Shown in pieces: positions 52,944 through 61,904 of a stretch of 64,000 bases of DNA. The stretch's first letter is position 1; every line of letters starts with the position of its first letter. The DNA is taken from the NCBI RefSeq assembly GCF_900182655.1, contig NZ_FXTC01000008.1, positions 185,207-249,206 of the forward strand. Reading direction: 5' to 3'. Below the pieces are notes generated by a model, which was not told where the DNA came from, ran no database searches, and worked only from the letters and a program-made list of their open reading frames with translations. The position numbers and the translations under genes are program-made. This stretch comes from Chryseobacterium rhizoplanae (lineage in GTDB: Bacteria > Bacteroidota > Bacteroidia > Flavobacteriales > Weeksellaceae).

Positions 52944-54659
52944 TTAAGAAACCGGCAATCTGAAGTAAAACGTACTTCCATTATTCAAGGAACTCTTCAC
53001 TCCTATTTCTCCATGTTGCTTTTCAATGAAGTTTTTTGAAATAGCCAGGCCCAAACCTGTTCCATTCTGATGTTCGCCGGGAACCTGAAAATAGCGGTCA
53101 AAGATCTGGCGGTGGTATTTTTCATCAATTCCACTTCCGGTATCAATAATACTGAACTGAATGAAATAATTCAGTTTCTCTACCACGATCTTAATATTTT
53201 CATCCTGAAAAGAGTGTTTCACCGCATTGGTAAGGAAGTTATTCATTACCCAGACTGTTTTATCAAAATCGGCAGTTACCGCATCACTTTCTTCTAAAAG
53301 ATATTCTGTACTGATGGAGATATTTTTCTGCTCGGCAAGCTTTTCAACATTCTTTACAGCAGCCTGTACAATTTCTTTAGGCGAACATTTTTCTACAGTC
53401 AATCTGATATTTCCGGATTCTACCTGAGAAAGATTAAGCAATTCACCTGTGATATCCAGTAAACGCTGTCCGTCTTCATTGATGCTTTTCAGCAATTCCT
53501 GCTGTTGTTCGTTCAGTTCTCCGAATTTTTGATTTCCAAGGAGCTGTACACCCATTTTTATTGCTGAGATTGGAGTTTTCAATTCATGGGAAATGGTTGC
53601 AATAAAGTTGGTTTTAGCAAAATCCAGCTCTTTAAAAGGGGTTATATTTCTCAATAAAATTACCTTTCCGATGTATTTTTTCTCCTTTTCACCTGTTTTT
53701 ACAATATTGATGGGGATAATATCCTGTTCAAAATAATTTTCCTTGTTATCCCGGACAATCTTAATCGGATCTTTTACCGGGTGGTCTACATTTTTCAGCA
53801 GTTCACGTATCAGATCGTTGTTGATTGCTACTTCATGAGCCGTTTTTCCAATAATATCTTCTTTATGGAGGTTGGTGATCTTCAAGGCTTCATCATTGAT
53901 CATGTAGATAAAATGGTTTTCATCCAGCCCAATCACTGCATCGTGCATGTTATTGACCAATGTTTCGATACGTTTTTTATCCATCAATTGTTTGGAAAGT
54001 GTACTGCTTTCGTACTCCTGAAGTTTCTCTGCCATGGTGTTGAAGGATTCTGCCAGACTACTGAACTCTTCACTTCCTTTAAAATGAACCCTCTCATTAT
54101 AATTTTTATCAGCAATCTGTTTGATACTGAAAGTAAGCTGATTGATGGGTTCTGCAATGGTTTGTGGTAAATTGAAAAGCAGAATAAAAGCAATCAGAAA
54201 ACATACAGTTCCCAAACTTACAATCCAAAAAGTAGCATTTTCTGCTGTAATGATGGCGATGTCACTTTTCCTTTCTATACCTTTCATATTTAAAGACATG
54301 ATCTTGGCCAGATCCTCACGGATTAGTTTTTCTTTATGGATATCAGGTGCTTTCAGATAGCTGCTGAAATGCATATTGAGGTTTTGAGTGGCTTCTCTTT
54401 CTCCAAATTCTGTAAGGTTTTTTTCCTGCAGCTTATTATTTTTTCGAAAATCTGCTATCGCAACGGTACTGTCTGTACTGATATTATCCAGCGCCAGAAG
54501 CATATTTTTAGAAAACTCCAGGCTGTTGTAATTGGCCGTAAGGATCTTTTCAGTATCGGATTTTAATTTATTGATGTATACAGAACCTATCACTGAAAGC
54601 AGAACAATCAGCAGAAATAAAAGGCCAACGCCTAAGGTAAGTTTCGTTTTAAGTTTCAT
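52944..54659 (-). CDS. Sensor histidine kinase (kinase half of a split KdpD system)
   Basis: A 571-residue membrane kinase: N-terminal transmembrane helix (LGVGLLFLLIVLLSVIGSVY), periplasmic sensor region, second helix (IVSLGTVCFLIAFILLFNLP), HAMP (IKQIADKNYNERVHFKGSEE), PAS domain (NMHDAVIGLDENHFIYMIND), HisKA H-box FIATISHELKTP, and HATPase_c with NNFLTNAVKHS, DTGSGIDEKY and GTGLGLAISKN. It starts 5 bp after the kdpD-N gene, so the KdpD sensor module and this kinase replace the single KdpD of enterobacteria. The likely partner regulator is the NtrC-type protein encoded at 61905-63227. Confidence 0.92.
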   Translation of the reverse strand: MKLKTKLTLGVGLLFLLIVLLSVIGSVYINKLKSDTEKILTANYNSLEFSKNMLLALDNISTDSTVAIADFRKNNKLQEKNLTEFGEREATQNLNMHFSSYLKAPDIHKEKLIREDLAKIMSLNMKGIERKSDIAIITAENATFWIVSLGTVCFLIAFILLFNLPQTIAEPINQLTFSIKQIADKNYNERVHFKGSEEFSSLAESFNTMAEKLQEYESSTLSKQLMDKKRIETLVNNMHDAVIGLDENHFIYMINDEALKITNLHKEDIIGKTAHEVAINNDLIRELLKNVDHPVKDPIKIVRDNKENYFEQDIIPINIVKTGEKEKKYIGKVILLRNITPFKELDFAKTNFIATISHELKTPISAIKMGVQLLGNQKFGELNEQQQELLKSINEDGQRLLDITGELLNLSQVESGNIRLTVEKCSPKEIVQAAVKNVEKLAEQKNISISTEYLLEESDAVTADFDKTVWVMNNFLTNAVKHSFQDENIKIVVEKLNYFIQFSIIDTGSGIDEKYHRQIFDRYFQVPGEHQNGTGLGLAISKNFIEKQHGEIGVKSSLNNGSTFYFRLPVS

Positions 54660-54664
54660 TACTT

Positions 54665-55774
54665 TTAAGATAAAATAATAATATCTATCTGTCTTTCATT
54701 CAGCCTGTTCATGAGGGTATAGATCCAGCTGTACCCCAACAGCCGCTGCCAGAAACTGGCATGAGGTTTTCCAATGCAGACCGTTGTGATATTGTGGGCA
54801 ATCACATACTCAAGAATCCCGTTATGAACACTGTTTTCTTTGATACGGACTACTTTGGCACCTAATTCCTGTGCTAAATTAAAATTATTAATCAAATACC
54901 GCTGTTTATCCAACGCTATTTTTTCCGGATTTTCTGAAGGTTTCTGAATGTACAAAACAGTCCATGGACTGTTATAATAGCTGGCTAACCTTGCTGTTTT
55001 CCTGATAATCGTTTTGGCAATTTTCTCGTTGCTGCTGATGCAGGCCAGGAATTTTATGGGTTTAAAATTTTCAGTTTTGATCTCTGTTTCTACCTTTCTT
55101 TCTACATGGGTGGCCACTTCTTTTAAAGCCAGCTCACGAAGCTGTAGAATATGCCCGCTTTGGAAGAAATTACTGAGTGCCGTCTGAATTTTTTCTTTTT
55201 TATAGATTTTCCCTTCTTTCAGTCGAGTAAGAAGTTCATCAGCGGTAAGGTCAATATTAACCACTTCATCCGCAAGCGCCAGTATTTTATCAGGAACCCT
55301 TTCTGCCACTTCTACTCCCGTGATTTTCTTTACTTCTTCATTCAGGCTTTCAATGTGCTGAATATTCATCGCACTGATAACATTGATGCCGTTATCAAGG
55401 ATTTCCAGTACGTCCTGCCATCTTTTTTTATTTTTGGAACCTTCTACATTGGTATGGGCTAACTCATCGACCAAAACAACTTCAGGATGTTCATTGATAA
55501 TGGCCTGCAGATCCATTTCTTCAAGATTCTTTCCTTTATAAAAGACAGATTTTCTTTCAATTTCAGGGAGACCTTCTACAAGGGCTACCGTTTCTTCTCT
55601 GCCGTGGGTTTCAATATAGCCAATCTTTACATCAATGCCATTTCGCAAAAGAGAATGCGCTTCCTGAAGCATACGGAAGCTCTTTCCTACGCCTGCACTC
55701 ATCCCGATATAAATTTTGAATTTTCCTTTACGGGATTTCTGGATCAGTTCTAAAAAATCTTTTGCTGATGACAT
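54665..55774 (-). CDS. kdpD: KdpD N-terminal sensor protein (stand-alone)
   Basis: Cytoplasmic KdpD domain plus UspA-like domain, without kinase or transmembrane parts (369 residues from ATG 55774). Walker A GMSAGVGKS lies at about 24-32, and GYIETHGREET and VVLVDELAHTN (Walker B) complete the KdpD domain. A USP-type nucleotide fold with KFLACISSNEKIAKTIIRKT follows. In E. coli these two regions form the N-terminal half of KdpD and sense the potassium or energy state. ATG 55774 was chosen over an in-frame TTG at 55813. It lies between the porin and the histidine kinase genes in one tight operon. Confidence 0.93.
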   Translation of the reverse strand: MSSAKDFLELIQKSRKGKFKIYIGMSAGVGKSFRMLQEAHSLLRNGIDVKIGYIETHGREETVALVEGLPEIERKSVFYKGKNLEEMDLQAIINEHPEVVLVDELAHTNVEGSKNKKRWQDVLEILDNGINVISAMNIQHIESLNEEVKKITGVEVAERVPDKILALADEVVNIDLTADELLTRLKEGKIYKKEKIQTALSNFFQSGHILQLRELALKEVATHVERKVETEIKTENFKPIKFLACISSNEKIAKTIIRKTARLASYYNSPWTVLYIQKPSENPEKIALDKQRYLINNFNLAQELGAKVVRIKENSVHNGILEYVIAHNITTVCIGKPHASFWQRLLGYSWIYTLMNRLNERQIDIIILS

Positions 55775-55831
55775 TGATTTTATTCTTTTTAATTTTACTT
55801 TAAACACGTTCAACTGTGGTTAAGCTGATTC

Positions 55832-56917
55832 TTAAAACCAGGCTGCAAGACTTGTTGTAATGAAGAAATTCCCTTTTCTAAATTCATCATTTTTAGCAAA
55901 AATGGCATCTTTGGCAGTAAAACCTCTTGCTTCTGTACGGAAAATCACATTTTTAAAGATCGCATAATCTACATTGAGAGAATATCCGAAAGTCTGAAAT
56001 CCATTGGGAGTTTCTGTACTGATAATTACACCGTTTTTATCATTGTAATATTCCAATCTCCCTGCCAATGCCCATTTGTTATCTAATTGATATTTCATTA
56101 ATACATTGGGACTGTACCAGATATTATACTGCTCACTTCCTTTTGATTTTTGCTCTGCACCTATATCAAATCCCAATACCGCAGAAAACTGATCTGTCAA
56201 TTGAAAACTTCCATACAAATCATGGAAGTACCGCATTCTTTTGTCTTCTTTTGCTTTATCATTTCCTATGAATGAACTGCTGTTCAGGGTAATTTTATCA
56301 TTCGGTTTATACGTCAACTGATGTCCGAAAGAAATACTCTGGTTTCCTTCCGGTTTTGCAATACGCTGCCATCCGTTCAAGACCAATCCGCTTAAAAACC
56401 ATTTTCCGTTATCTGAGGTGTAAGAAATTTTGGCTCCGGTTTCAAAATACGGAGAATTTTCAGCCGCTAAACTTCTGGTCAGATTGATATTATCCTTTCC
56501 TATAGCACTTTCCCAGCCGATATGAGACGGCATAATCCCTGCATCAATCCAGAGGTTTTTATTTTTAGAAATTTTGATTCCGATATTGGCTTCATTTACA
56601 TAGCGCAGTGCATTTTGTTCAGCTGCCATATTATCCTGGGCATAAGTTCCTGCCATTAAAGCAACATTAGCCCGGATATTTTCACTCTGATAATTGGCTT
56701 TAACTAAACCCAGATTAAGATTCATTTCATTGTGTCTGTTATATGAGTAGAGAAAATTTTGACGCACATGATTTCCAGGCTCATTAAAATCGTAGGTGTA
56801 AAAGAGTTCTGCATAAGCGGAAAACGTAACTTTATTTCCTCTTTTCAATGAATCTGATGATTGTGCTTTGGTTAAAAACAACCCTGATAGTGCACATATA
56901 GCTAGATATTTTTTCAC
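55832..56917 (-). CDS. Outer-membrane porin (BBP2/OmpL-like) within the kdp operon
   Basis: A 361-residue beta-barrel protein with a signal peptide (LAICALSGLFLTKAQ). Many alternating strands follow (VTFSAYAELFYTYDF, ALMAGTYAQDNM, WLSGLVLNGWQRI-type) and the C-terminus ends FFITTSLAAWF, an aromatic barrel terminus. It resembles the putative beta-barrel porin-2 family. It lies between kdpC (70-bp gap) and kdpD-N (58-bp gap to its ATG) on the same strand, so it could let K+ cross the outer membrane for uptake by KdpFABC. This role is inferred from position. Confidence 0.85.
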   Translation of the reverse strand: MKKYLAICALSGLFLTKAQSSDSLKRGNKVTFSAYAELFYTYDFNEPGNHVRQNFLYSYNRHNEMNLNLGLVKANYQSENIRANVALMAGTYAQDNMAAEQNALRYVNEANIGIKISKNKNLWIDAGIMPSHIGWESAIGKDNINLTRSLAAENSPYFETGAKISYTSDNGKWFLSGLVLNGWQRIAKPEGNQSISFGHQLTYKPNDKITLNSSSFIGNDKAKEDKRMRYFHDLYGSFQLTDQFSAVLGFDIGAEQKSKGSEQYNIWYSPNVLMKYQLDNKWALAGRLEYYNDKNGVIISTETPNGFQTFGYSLNVDYAIFKNVIFRTEARGFTAKDAIFAKNDEFRKGNFFITTSLAAWF

Positions 56918-56987
56918 TTTAGTTTTAAAGGTGTATTCATCATGTCAAAGTTTAAAACCTTGACATGATTATTGATTATTAAATGTA

Positions 56988-57545
56988 TTATTTTAATTGA
57001 TCCAAAGCAATATTAAGCTTCAGGACATTTACTTTTGATGGCCCGAAAAGTCCTAGTAACGGCTTTTCAGTTTGAGTATTAATTAAGCTTTTGATCTGCT
57101 CTTCTGAAAGGTTTCTCACTTTTGCTACTCTTTTTGCCTGGTACAAAGCTCCTTCTTCAGAAATATCCGGATCCAGACCGCTCCCACTTGCCGTAACAAG
57201 TTCTACAGGGACTTTCGCATTTCCCATTTCAGGATTTTTCATTTTTAAAGTATCAATTCTTTTCTGAACTGTTTCCAGATATTCTTCATTGCTGGGACCT
57301 TTGTTGCTCCCACCACTTCCTACCGCATTATAATTAACGGAAGAAGGACGACCGTGGAAATATTTTTCAGATTTGAATTCCTGTCCGATATTGGCATAAA
57401 ACTTCTGTCCTTTATCATAGACAATTTCTCCGTTTCCTTTGTTAGGAAGTATTTTGGAACCTCCATATACAACACCCAGATAAATTCCTGTCACCACCAG
57501 CATTACAAGAGTTAATCTGAATGCTGAAACAATATGATTTTTCAT
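56988..57545 (-). CDS. kdpC: Potassium-transporting ATPase subunit C
   Basis: Accessory subunit of the KdpFABC potassium pump. The 185-residue protein has one N-terminal transmembrane helix (LTLVMLVVTGIYLGVVYGG) and the KdpC motifs FHGRPSSVNYNAVGSGGSN (about 63-81), VTASGSGLDPDISEEGALYQ and AKRVAKVR. The length matches the family. It starts 10 bp after kdpB on the same strand. Confidence 0.97.
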   Translation of the reverse strand: MKNHIVSAFRLTLVMLVVTGIYLGVVYGGSKILPNKGNGEIVYDKGQKFYANIGQEFKSEKYFHGRPSSVNYNAVGSGGSNKGPSNEEYLETVQKRIDTLKMKNPEMGNAKVPVELVTASGSGLDPDISEEGALYQAKRVAKVRNLSEEQIKSLINTQTEKPLLGLFGPSKVNVLKLNIALDQLK

Positions 57546-57555
57546 TTTTTAAATT

Positions 57556-59595
57556 TTAATAGAATAAACTGATTACCAGATCAATGATTTTGATTCCGAT
57601 AAATGGAACAATTACCCCGCCTAAACCATAAATCAAAAGGTTTCTTCTCAATAATGCACTTGCACCTATCGGTTTGTAAGCCACTCCTTTTAACGCCAGC
57701 GGAATCAGGAACGGAATGATCACTGCATTGAAAATAACCGCTGATAATATGGCTGTTTCAGGGCTGTGAAGGTTCATAATATTCAGCTTCTGAAGGGAAG
57801 GAATAAAAGTGATAAAGAGCGCCGGAATAATGGCAAAATACTTCGCCACGTCATTCGCAATACTGAAAGTTGTCAAAGTACCTCTTGTCATCAGCAGCTG
57901 TTTTCCGATTTCCACGATTTCGATCAGCTTTGTAGGATCATTATCAAGATCTACCATGTTCCCGGCTTCTTTTGCAGCCTGTGTTCCACTGTTCATGGCT
58001 ACACCTACATCTGCCTGAGCCAATGCCGGAGCATCATTGGTACCGTCACCCATCATTGCGACCAGCTTACCTTCCTGCTGTTCCTTTTTGATGTAATTCA
58101 TCTTATCTTCAGGTTTAGCTTCAGCAATAAAATCGTCTACTCCAGCTTTTTCTGCGATAAATTTGGCAGTCAGCGGGTTATCTCCGGTTACCATTACCGT
58201 TTTCACTCCCATTTTTCTCAGTCTTTGAAACCGTTCCTGAATTCCGGTTTTGATGATATCCTGAAGTTCAATAACACCCCACACCTTTTCATTTACAGAA
58301 ACTACCAGAGGAGTTCCTCCGTTTTCAGAAATTTTGGTTACCGCATCCTGGGTTTCCTGTGGGAAGATATTCCCGGCTCTTTCAGTCAGTTTTTTTATCG
58401 TATCATAAGCTCCTTTACGGATTCTTGTTTCGTCAAAATCGATCCCTGAAGTTCTTGTTTCTGCTGTAAAATCGATATAAACAGGATTAGCAACTAATAA
58501 ATCTTCGGATTTCAAAGCGCTTAATTCAATGATTGATTTTCCTTCCGGTGTTTCATCAGCTACAGAACTTAATGCAGAAGCTTTAATGAATTCTTCAAGT
58601 TGGATTCCGTTCGCAGGATGAAACTGAGTTGCCTTACGGTTTCCGATAGTGATTGTTCCGGTTTTATCAAGCAACAGAACATCAATATCTCCCGCTGTTT
58701 CTACGGCTTTACCACTTTTTGTAATTACATTCGCTCTCAATGCCCTGTCCATCCCCGCAATCCCGATTGCAGAAAGCAGACCACCGATGGTTGTCGGAAT
58801 AAGACAAACGAAAAGAGATATAAATGCCGCTATGGTAATCGGAGTCTGCGCATAGTCTGCAAAAGGTTTTAAAGTGAGGGTAACAATAATAAACGTAAGA
58901 GTAAATCCTGCCAGAAGTATAGTTAATGCGATTTCGTTAGGTGTTTTCTGTCTTGAAGCCCCTTCTACAAGGGCAATCATTTTATCTAGGAAGGATTCTC
59001 CCGGTTTTGTGGTTACTTTCACTTTAATTCTGTCTGAAAGAACTTTTGTTCCTCCTGTTACAGAACTTTTATCACCTCCGGATTCACGGATTACAGGTGC
59101 GCTTTCTCCGGTAATTGCTGATTCATCAATGGTTGCAAGACCTTCAATAATCTCACCATCCATTGGTATCTGATCTCCGGCTTCGCAAAGGAAAATATCA
59201 CCTAAAGTCATTTCAGCAGACATTTTCAATACTGTTTCTACCTGAAAACCTGGTTTATTATCAATGACCAATTTAGCCGGAGTTTCTTCCCTTGTTTTTC
59301 TGAGAGTATCAGCCTGTGCTTTTCCTCTTGCTTCTGCTATAGCTTCTGCAAAATTGGCAAACAAAACCGTGAAAAATAAAATAATAAATACTAAAAAGTT
59401 ATAGGAAAAACTTCCCTGGGTTTTATCACCAGTCAGGCTGAACATGCTTACTATAAACATGACAATGGTTCCGATTTCCACCAGGAACATTACTGGATTT
59501 TTAAACATAATTTTCGGATTCAGCTTTACGAAGGACTGTTTTATCGCTTCGTTGACCAAATCTCTTTGAAACAATGTTTGTGACTGATTTTTCAT
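57556..59595 (-). CDS. kdpB: Potassium-transporting P-type ATPase subunit B
   Basis: Catalytic ATPase of KdpFABC in the inner membrane, 679 residues from ATG 59595. Visible: TGES (162-165), the phosphorylation site Asp310 in LLLDKTGTITIGN, the Kdp-type ion-path motif VCLIPTTIGG, MVTGDNPLTA and MGDGTNDAPALAQADVGVAM. Transmembrane segments lie at the N-terminus, the middle and the C-terminus. ATG 59595 was preferred over an in-frame TTG 33 bp upstream. The gap to kdpA is 177 bp, far larger than usual, and holds a long inverted repeat. Confidence 0.97.
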   Translation of the reverse strand: MKNQSQTLFQRDLVNEAIKQSFVKLNPKIMFKNPVMFLVEIGTIVMFIVSMFSLTGDKTQGSFSYNFLVFIILFFTVLFANFAEAIAEARGKAQADTLRKTREETPAKLVIDNKPGFQVETVLKMSAEMTLGDIFLCEAGDQIPMDGEIIEGLATIDESAITGESAPVIRESGGDKSSVTGGTKVLSDRIKVKVTTKPGESFLDKMIALVEGASRQKTPNEIALTILLAGFTLTFIIVTLTLKPFADYAQTPITIAAFISLFVCLIPTTIGGLLSAIGIAGMDRALRANVITKSGKAVETAGDIDVLLLDKTGTITIGNRKATQFHPANGIQLEEFIKASALSSVADETPEGKSIIELSALKSEDLLVANPVYIDFTAETRTSGIDFDETRIRKGAYDTIKKLTERAGNIFPQETQDAVTKISENGGTPLVVSVNEKVWGVIELQDIIKTGIQERFQRLRKMGVKTVMVTGDNPLTAKFIAEKAGVDDFIAEAKPEDKMNYIKKEQQEGKLVAMMGDGTNDAPALAQADVGVAMNSGTQAAKEAGNMVDLDNDPTKLIEIVEIGKQLLMTRGTLTTFSIANDVAKYFAIIPALFITFIPSLQKLNIMNLHSPETAILSAVIFNAVIIPFLIPLALKGVAYKPIGASALLRRNLLIYGLGGVIVPFIGIKIIDLVISLFY

Positions 59596-59624
59596 TTTTT
59601 TGAAAGAATTTATATCATTGTAAA

Positions 59625-59748
59625 TCAATAGTAACCATTAAGGTTCGCCAGATCATGAGGATAGATATGGATAATATTAAGTGAACGTTTCAGTAAGTTG
59701 TAAGACTAGCTTCCTAACTTTTCGGCTTCCTTAATGGTTGAATATTGA
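59625..59748. repeat. Long-range inverted repeat in the kdpA-kdpB gap
   Basis: TCAATA (59625-59630) and AACCATTAAGG (59633-59643) pair with CCTTAATGGTT (59729-59739) and TATTGA (59743-59748). Inside, GCC/GGC (59647-59649 and 59724-59726) extend the stem. On the transcript this would fold the whole gap into a hairpin just ahead of kdpB. Confidence 0.7.
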
Positions 59749-59772
59749 TTTTAATTTTTAATGTTCACATTT

Positions 59773-61467
59773 TTATTTTGAGAAATACTGAATCTGCTCT
59801 GCAATAGGGCCTAATGTCAATGCAGGGAAGAATGACAATGCTGCAATCAGTAAAATCACCGCCAGGGTCATAAAGCCGAAAGTAGCCGTATCCGTTTTCA
59901 GTGTTCCGGAACTTTCCGGGATATATTTTTTCTGAGCCAGTAATCCTGCAATAGCAACAGGGCCTATAATCGGGATAAATCTTGACAGTAACAGGACAAT
60001 TCCTGTTGAGATATTCCACCATGGTGTATTATCTCCCAATCCTTCAAATCCGGATCCGTTATTGGCTGCAGAAGAAGTAAACTCGTACAGCATTTCACTG
60101 AAACCATGGAAACCTGGATTATTCAATGTCTTTGCTCCGAATTCCGGTAAATAAGCCGTTAAAGCTGTTCCTGCAAGAATTAAGAAAGGGTGGAATAAAG
60201 CGACAATCATAGCAATCTTCATTTCCTTCGCTTCAATCTTTTTACCCATAAATTCCGGAGTTCGTCCTACCATCAGACCACTGATAAACACCGCCAGAAT
60301 GATAAAGATGAAATAGTTCAGGATTCCGACTCCACAACCTCCGTAGAAGCAGTTGATCATCATGGCAAGCAGTTCATTCATTCCCGAAAGCGGCATTGTA
60401 CTGTCATGCATAGCATTCACAGATCCTGTAGAAATTACGGTAGTGGCAATACTCCAATAACCTGATGCAGCACTTCCGAAACGGATTTCTTTCCCTTCCA
60501 TAGCTCCAAGACTGTTATCTGTTCCCATTTGTGTAATCAGAGGATTTCCAGCCGTTTCATTCACAACATTCGGAATCGTAAGCGCAAGAAAACCGACTGT
60601 CATTACGGTAAAGATCACCCATGACAGTTTTCTTTTATTCAGATAAAAACCCAGTGCAAATACCAATGCAAATGGAATGATCATCTGAGTGACCATTTCT
60701 GTAATATTGGTCATATAATTGGGATTTTCAAGCGGATGTGCTGAGTTCGCTCCAAAAAATCCTCCACCATTAGTTCCTAAGTGCTTGATCGCAACAAATG
60801 CAGAGACAGGACCTCTGGAAACATCAGCCTTCTGACCTTCCAATGTGATGATATGGTCTTTTCCTTCAAAAGTCATCGGACTTCCGTTGATAGAAAGAAT
60901 TAAAGCAACAATTACACTGATCGGAACCAGGATTCTTATTATTGATTTTGTGAAAAAATCGTAGAAATTGCCTAATTCTGTGCTAGTTTTTTCTTTAAAA
61001 GCTTTAAAAAGAACCGCCATTGCCGCCATCCCTGTCGCTGCCGTTACAAACTGCAAAAACATCAGATAAAGCTGGCTCAGGTAGCTTACTCCTGTTTCTC
61101 CCGAATAGTGCTGTAGATTACAGTTTACCAAAAACGAAATGGTCGTATTAAAAGCCAGATCAGGTGACATATTCGGGTTTCCATCAGGATTTAAAGGAAG
61201 CCAGGCCTGGTTCAGTAAAAGCAGAAAACCAATGATGAACCAGATCAGATTGATCGCCAGCATGGCATACATATTCTGTTTCCAATTCATCTGACGGGCA
61301 GGATTAATCCCCGATATTTTATAAATGAACTTTTCAATGGGTTCAAAAACCGGATCAAGAAAAGTTTTTTTGTATCCATAAACATTAGCTATGTATTTAC
61401 CTAAAAATATTCCGATAACTAATGTGACAGCAAACATTGCTATAATGCCTAAAATTTCTGTATTCAT
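59773..61467 (-). CDS. kdpA: Potassium-transporting ATPase subunit A
   Basis: Potassium-binding channel-like subunit of KdpFABC, 564 residues with about ten transmembrane helices. Typical Kdp segments: NTTISFLVNCNLQHYSGETG (first selectivity-filter-like loop), HLGTNGGGFFGANSAHPLENP (second), MINCFYGGCGVGILNY (third) and FTSSAANNGSGFEGLGDNTP (fourth). ATG 61467 is 6 bp after the kdpF stop and was preferred over an in-frame TTG at 61473. This subunit takes up K+ at low external concentration using ATP hydrolysed by KdpB. Confidence 0.97.
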   Translation of the reverse strand: MNTEILGIIAMFAVTLVIGIFLGKYIANVYGYKKTFLDPVFEPIEKFIYKISGINPARQMNWKQNMYAMLAINLIWFIIGFLLLLNQAWLPLNPDGNPNMSPDLAFNTTISFLVNCNLQHYSGETGVSYLSQLYLMFLQFVTAATGMAAMAVLFKAFKEKTSTELGNFYDFFTKSIIRILVPISVIVALILSINGSPMTFEGKDHIITLEGQKADVSRGPVSAFVAIKHLGTNGGGFFGANSAHPLENPNYMTNITEMVTQMIIPFALVFALGFYLNKRKLSWVIFTVMTVGFLALTIPNVVNETAGNPLITQMGTDNSLGAMEGKEIRFGSAASGYWSIATTVISTGSVNAMHDSTMPLSGMNELLAMMINCFYGGCGVGILNYFIFIILAVFISGLMVGRTPEFMGKKIEAKEMKIAMIVALFHPFLILAGTALTAYLPEFGAKTLNNPGFHGFSEMLYEFTSSAANNGSGFEGLGDNTPWWNISTGIVLLLSRFIPIIGPVAIAGLLAQKKYIPESSGTLKTDTATFGFMTLAVILLIAALSFFPALTLGPIAEQIQYFSK

Positions 61468-61473
61468 GACCAA

Positions 61474-61551
61474 TTAAAATTTTTCAGGTTTAATTAAAAC
61501 ATAACAGATATACACAAAGGCAAGTATTGAGAGGAAAAATAAACTCCACAT
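61474..61551 (-). CDS. kdpF: Potassium-transporting ATPase subunit F
   Basis: A 25-residue single-helix peptide: MWSLFFLSILAFVYICYVLI followed by KPEKF. The membrane helix ending in a short basic/acidic tail is the KdpF pattern that stabilises the KdpABC complex. It ends 6 bp before kdpA and starts 3 bp after the stop of another tiny membrane-protein frame. Confidence 0.85.
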   Translation of the reverse strand: MWSLFFLSILAFVYICYVLIKPEKF

Positions 61552-61554
61552 AAT

Positions 61555-61638
61555 TTATATTCTATCAAAAAATTCAACTGATTTATATAAAAGCCAAAAC
61601 AATACTGCAAAAAGCAGGATTAAACTTATAAGCATCAT
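61555..61638 (-). CDS. Candidate 27-residue membrane peptide upstream of kdpF
   Basis: The frame reads MMLISLILLFAVLFWLLYKS and ends VEFFDRI: one transmembrane helix with a short polar tail. Its ATG overlaps the stop of the frame before it (ATGA), and its stop lies 3 bp before the kdpF ATG, which suggests a translationally coupled chain. It resembles KdpF in layout but not in sequence. Translation is not proven. Confidence 0.55.
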   Translation of the reverse strand: MMLISLILLFAVLFWLLYKSVEFFDRI

Positions 61639-61742
61639 ATCTTAATCATTAGGGTTAAAAGAGTCAGTAATACGTACGATACAATCAGCAGACTAAAAGT
61701 AGAATGCTCCCGTTTTTTAAACGTTTTTCTTGAAATTGTCAT
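61635..61742 (-). CDS. Candidate 35-residue membrane peptide, first frame of the kdp operon
   Basis: A 35-codon frame with a basic N-terminus (MTISRKTFKKREHS) and a hydrophobic helix (FSLLIVSYVLLTLLTLMI). The positive N-terminus predicts an N-in orientation. It would be the first cistron of the kdp transcript and overlaps the next tiny frame by 4 bp. No homologue is recalled; coding status is inferred from overlap, spacing and composition. Confidence 0.5.
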   Translation of the reverse strand: MTISRKTFKKREHSTFSLLIVSYVLLTLLTLMIKI

Positions 61743-61770
61743 TTTTAAATATTTTATTCAGAGACTATAT

Positions 61771-61786
61771 GCCAAAAGAAAGTCCA
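61771..61786 (-). promoter_or_regulatory. Weak sigma-54 (-24/-12) candidate before the kdp operon
   Basis: On the minus strand TGG and TTG are spaced as in TGGCAC-N5-TTGCA, but the inner bases deviate (TGGACT...TTGGC). The site lies about 30 bp before the first small frame. The neighbouring regulator is sigma-54-dependent, and no TAnnTTTG box was found here. Confidence 0.35.
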
Positions 61787-61861
61787 TTTTGAAAAACAAC
61801 CATTTAAAACACTGAATAACAATAAATTAAATCATATCATCAAACCATATAAAAACAGAAA

Positions 61862-61882
61862 AGCCTATCAAAATGATAGGCT
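61862..61882 (-). terminator. Terminator after the NtrC-type regulator gene
   Basis: A 9-bp perfect stem AGCCTATCA/TGATAGGCT with an AAA loop, 22 bp downstream of the regulator stop on the minus strand and followed there by a T-rich run. It separates the regulator from the kdp operon, which therefore needs its own promoter. Confidence 0.85.
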
Positions 61883-61904
61883 CTTTATTAAAATGATAAT
61901 CAAT

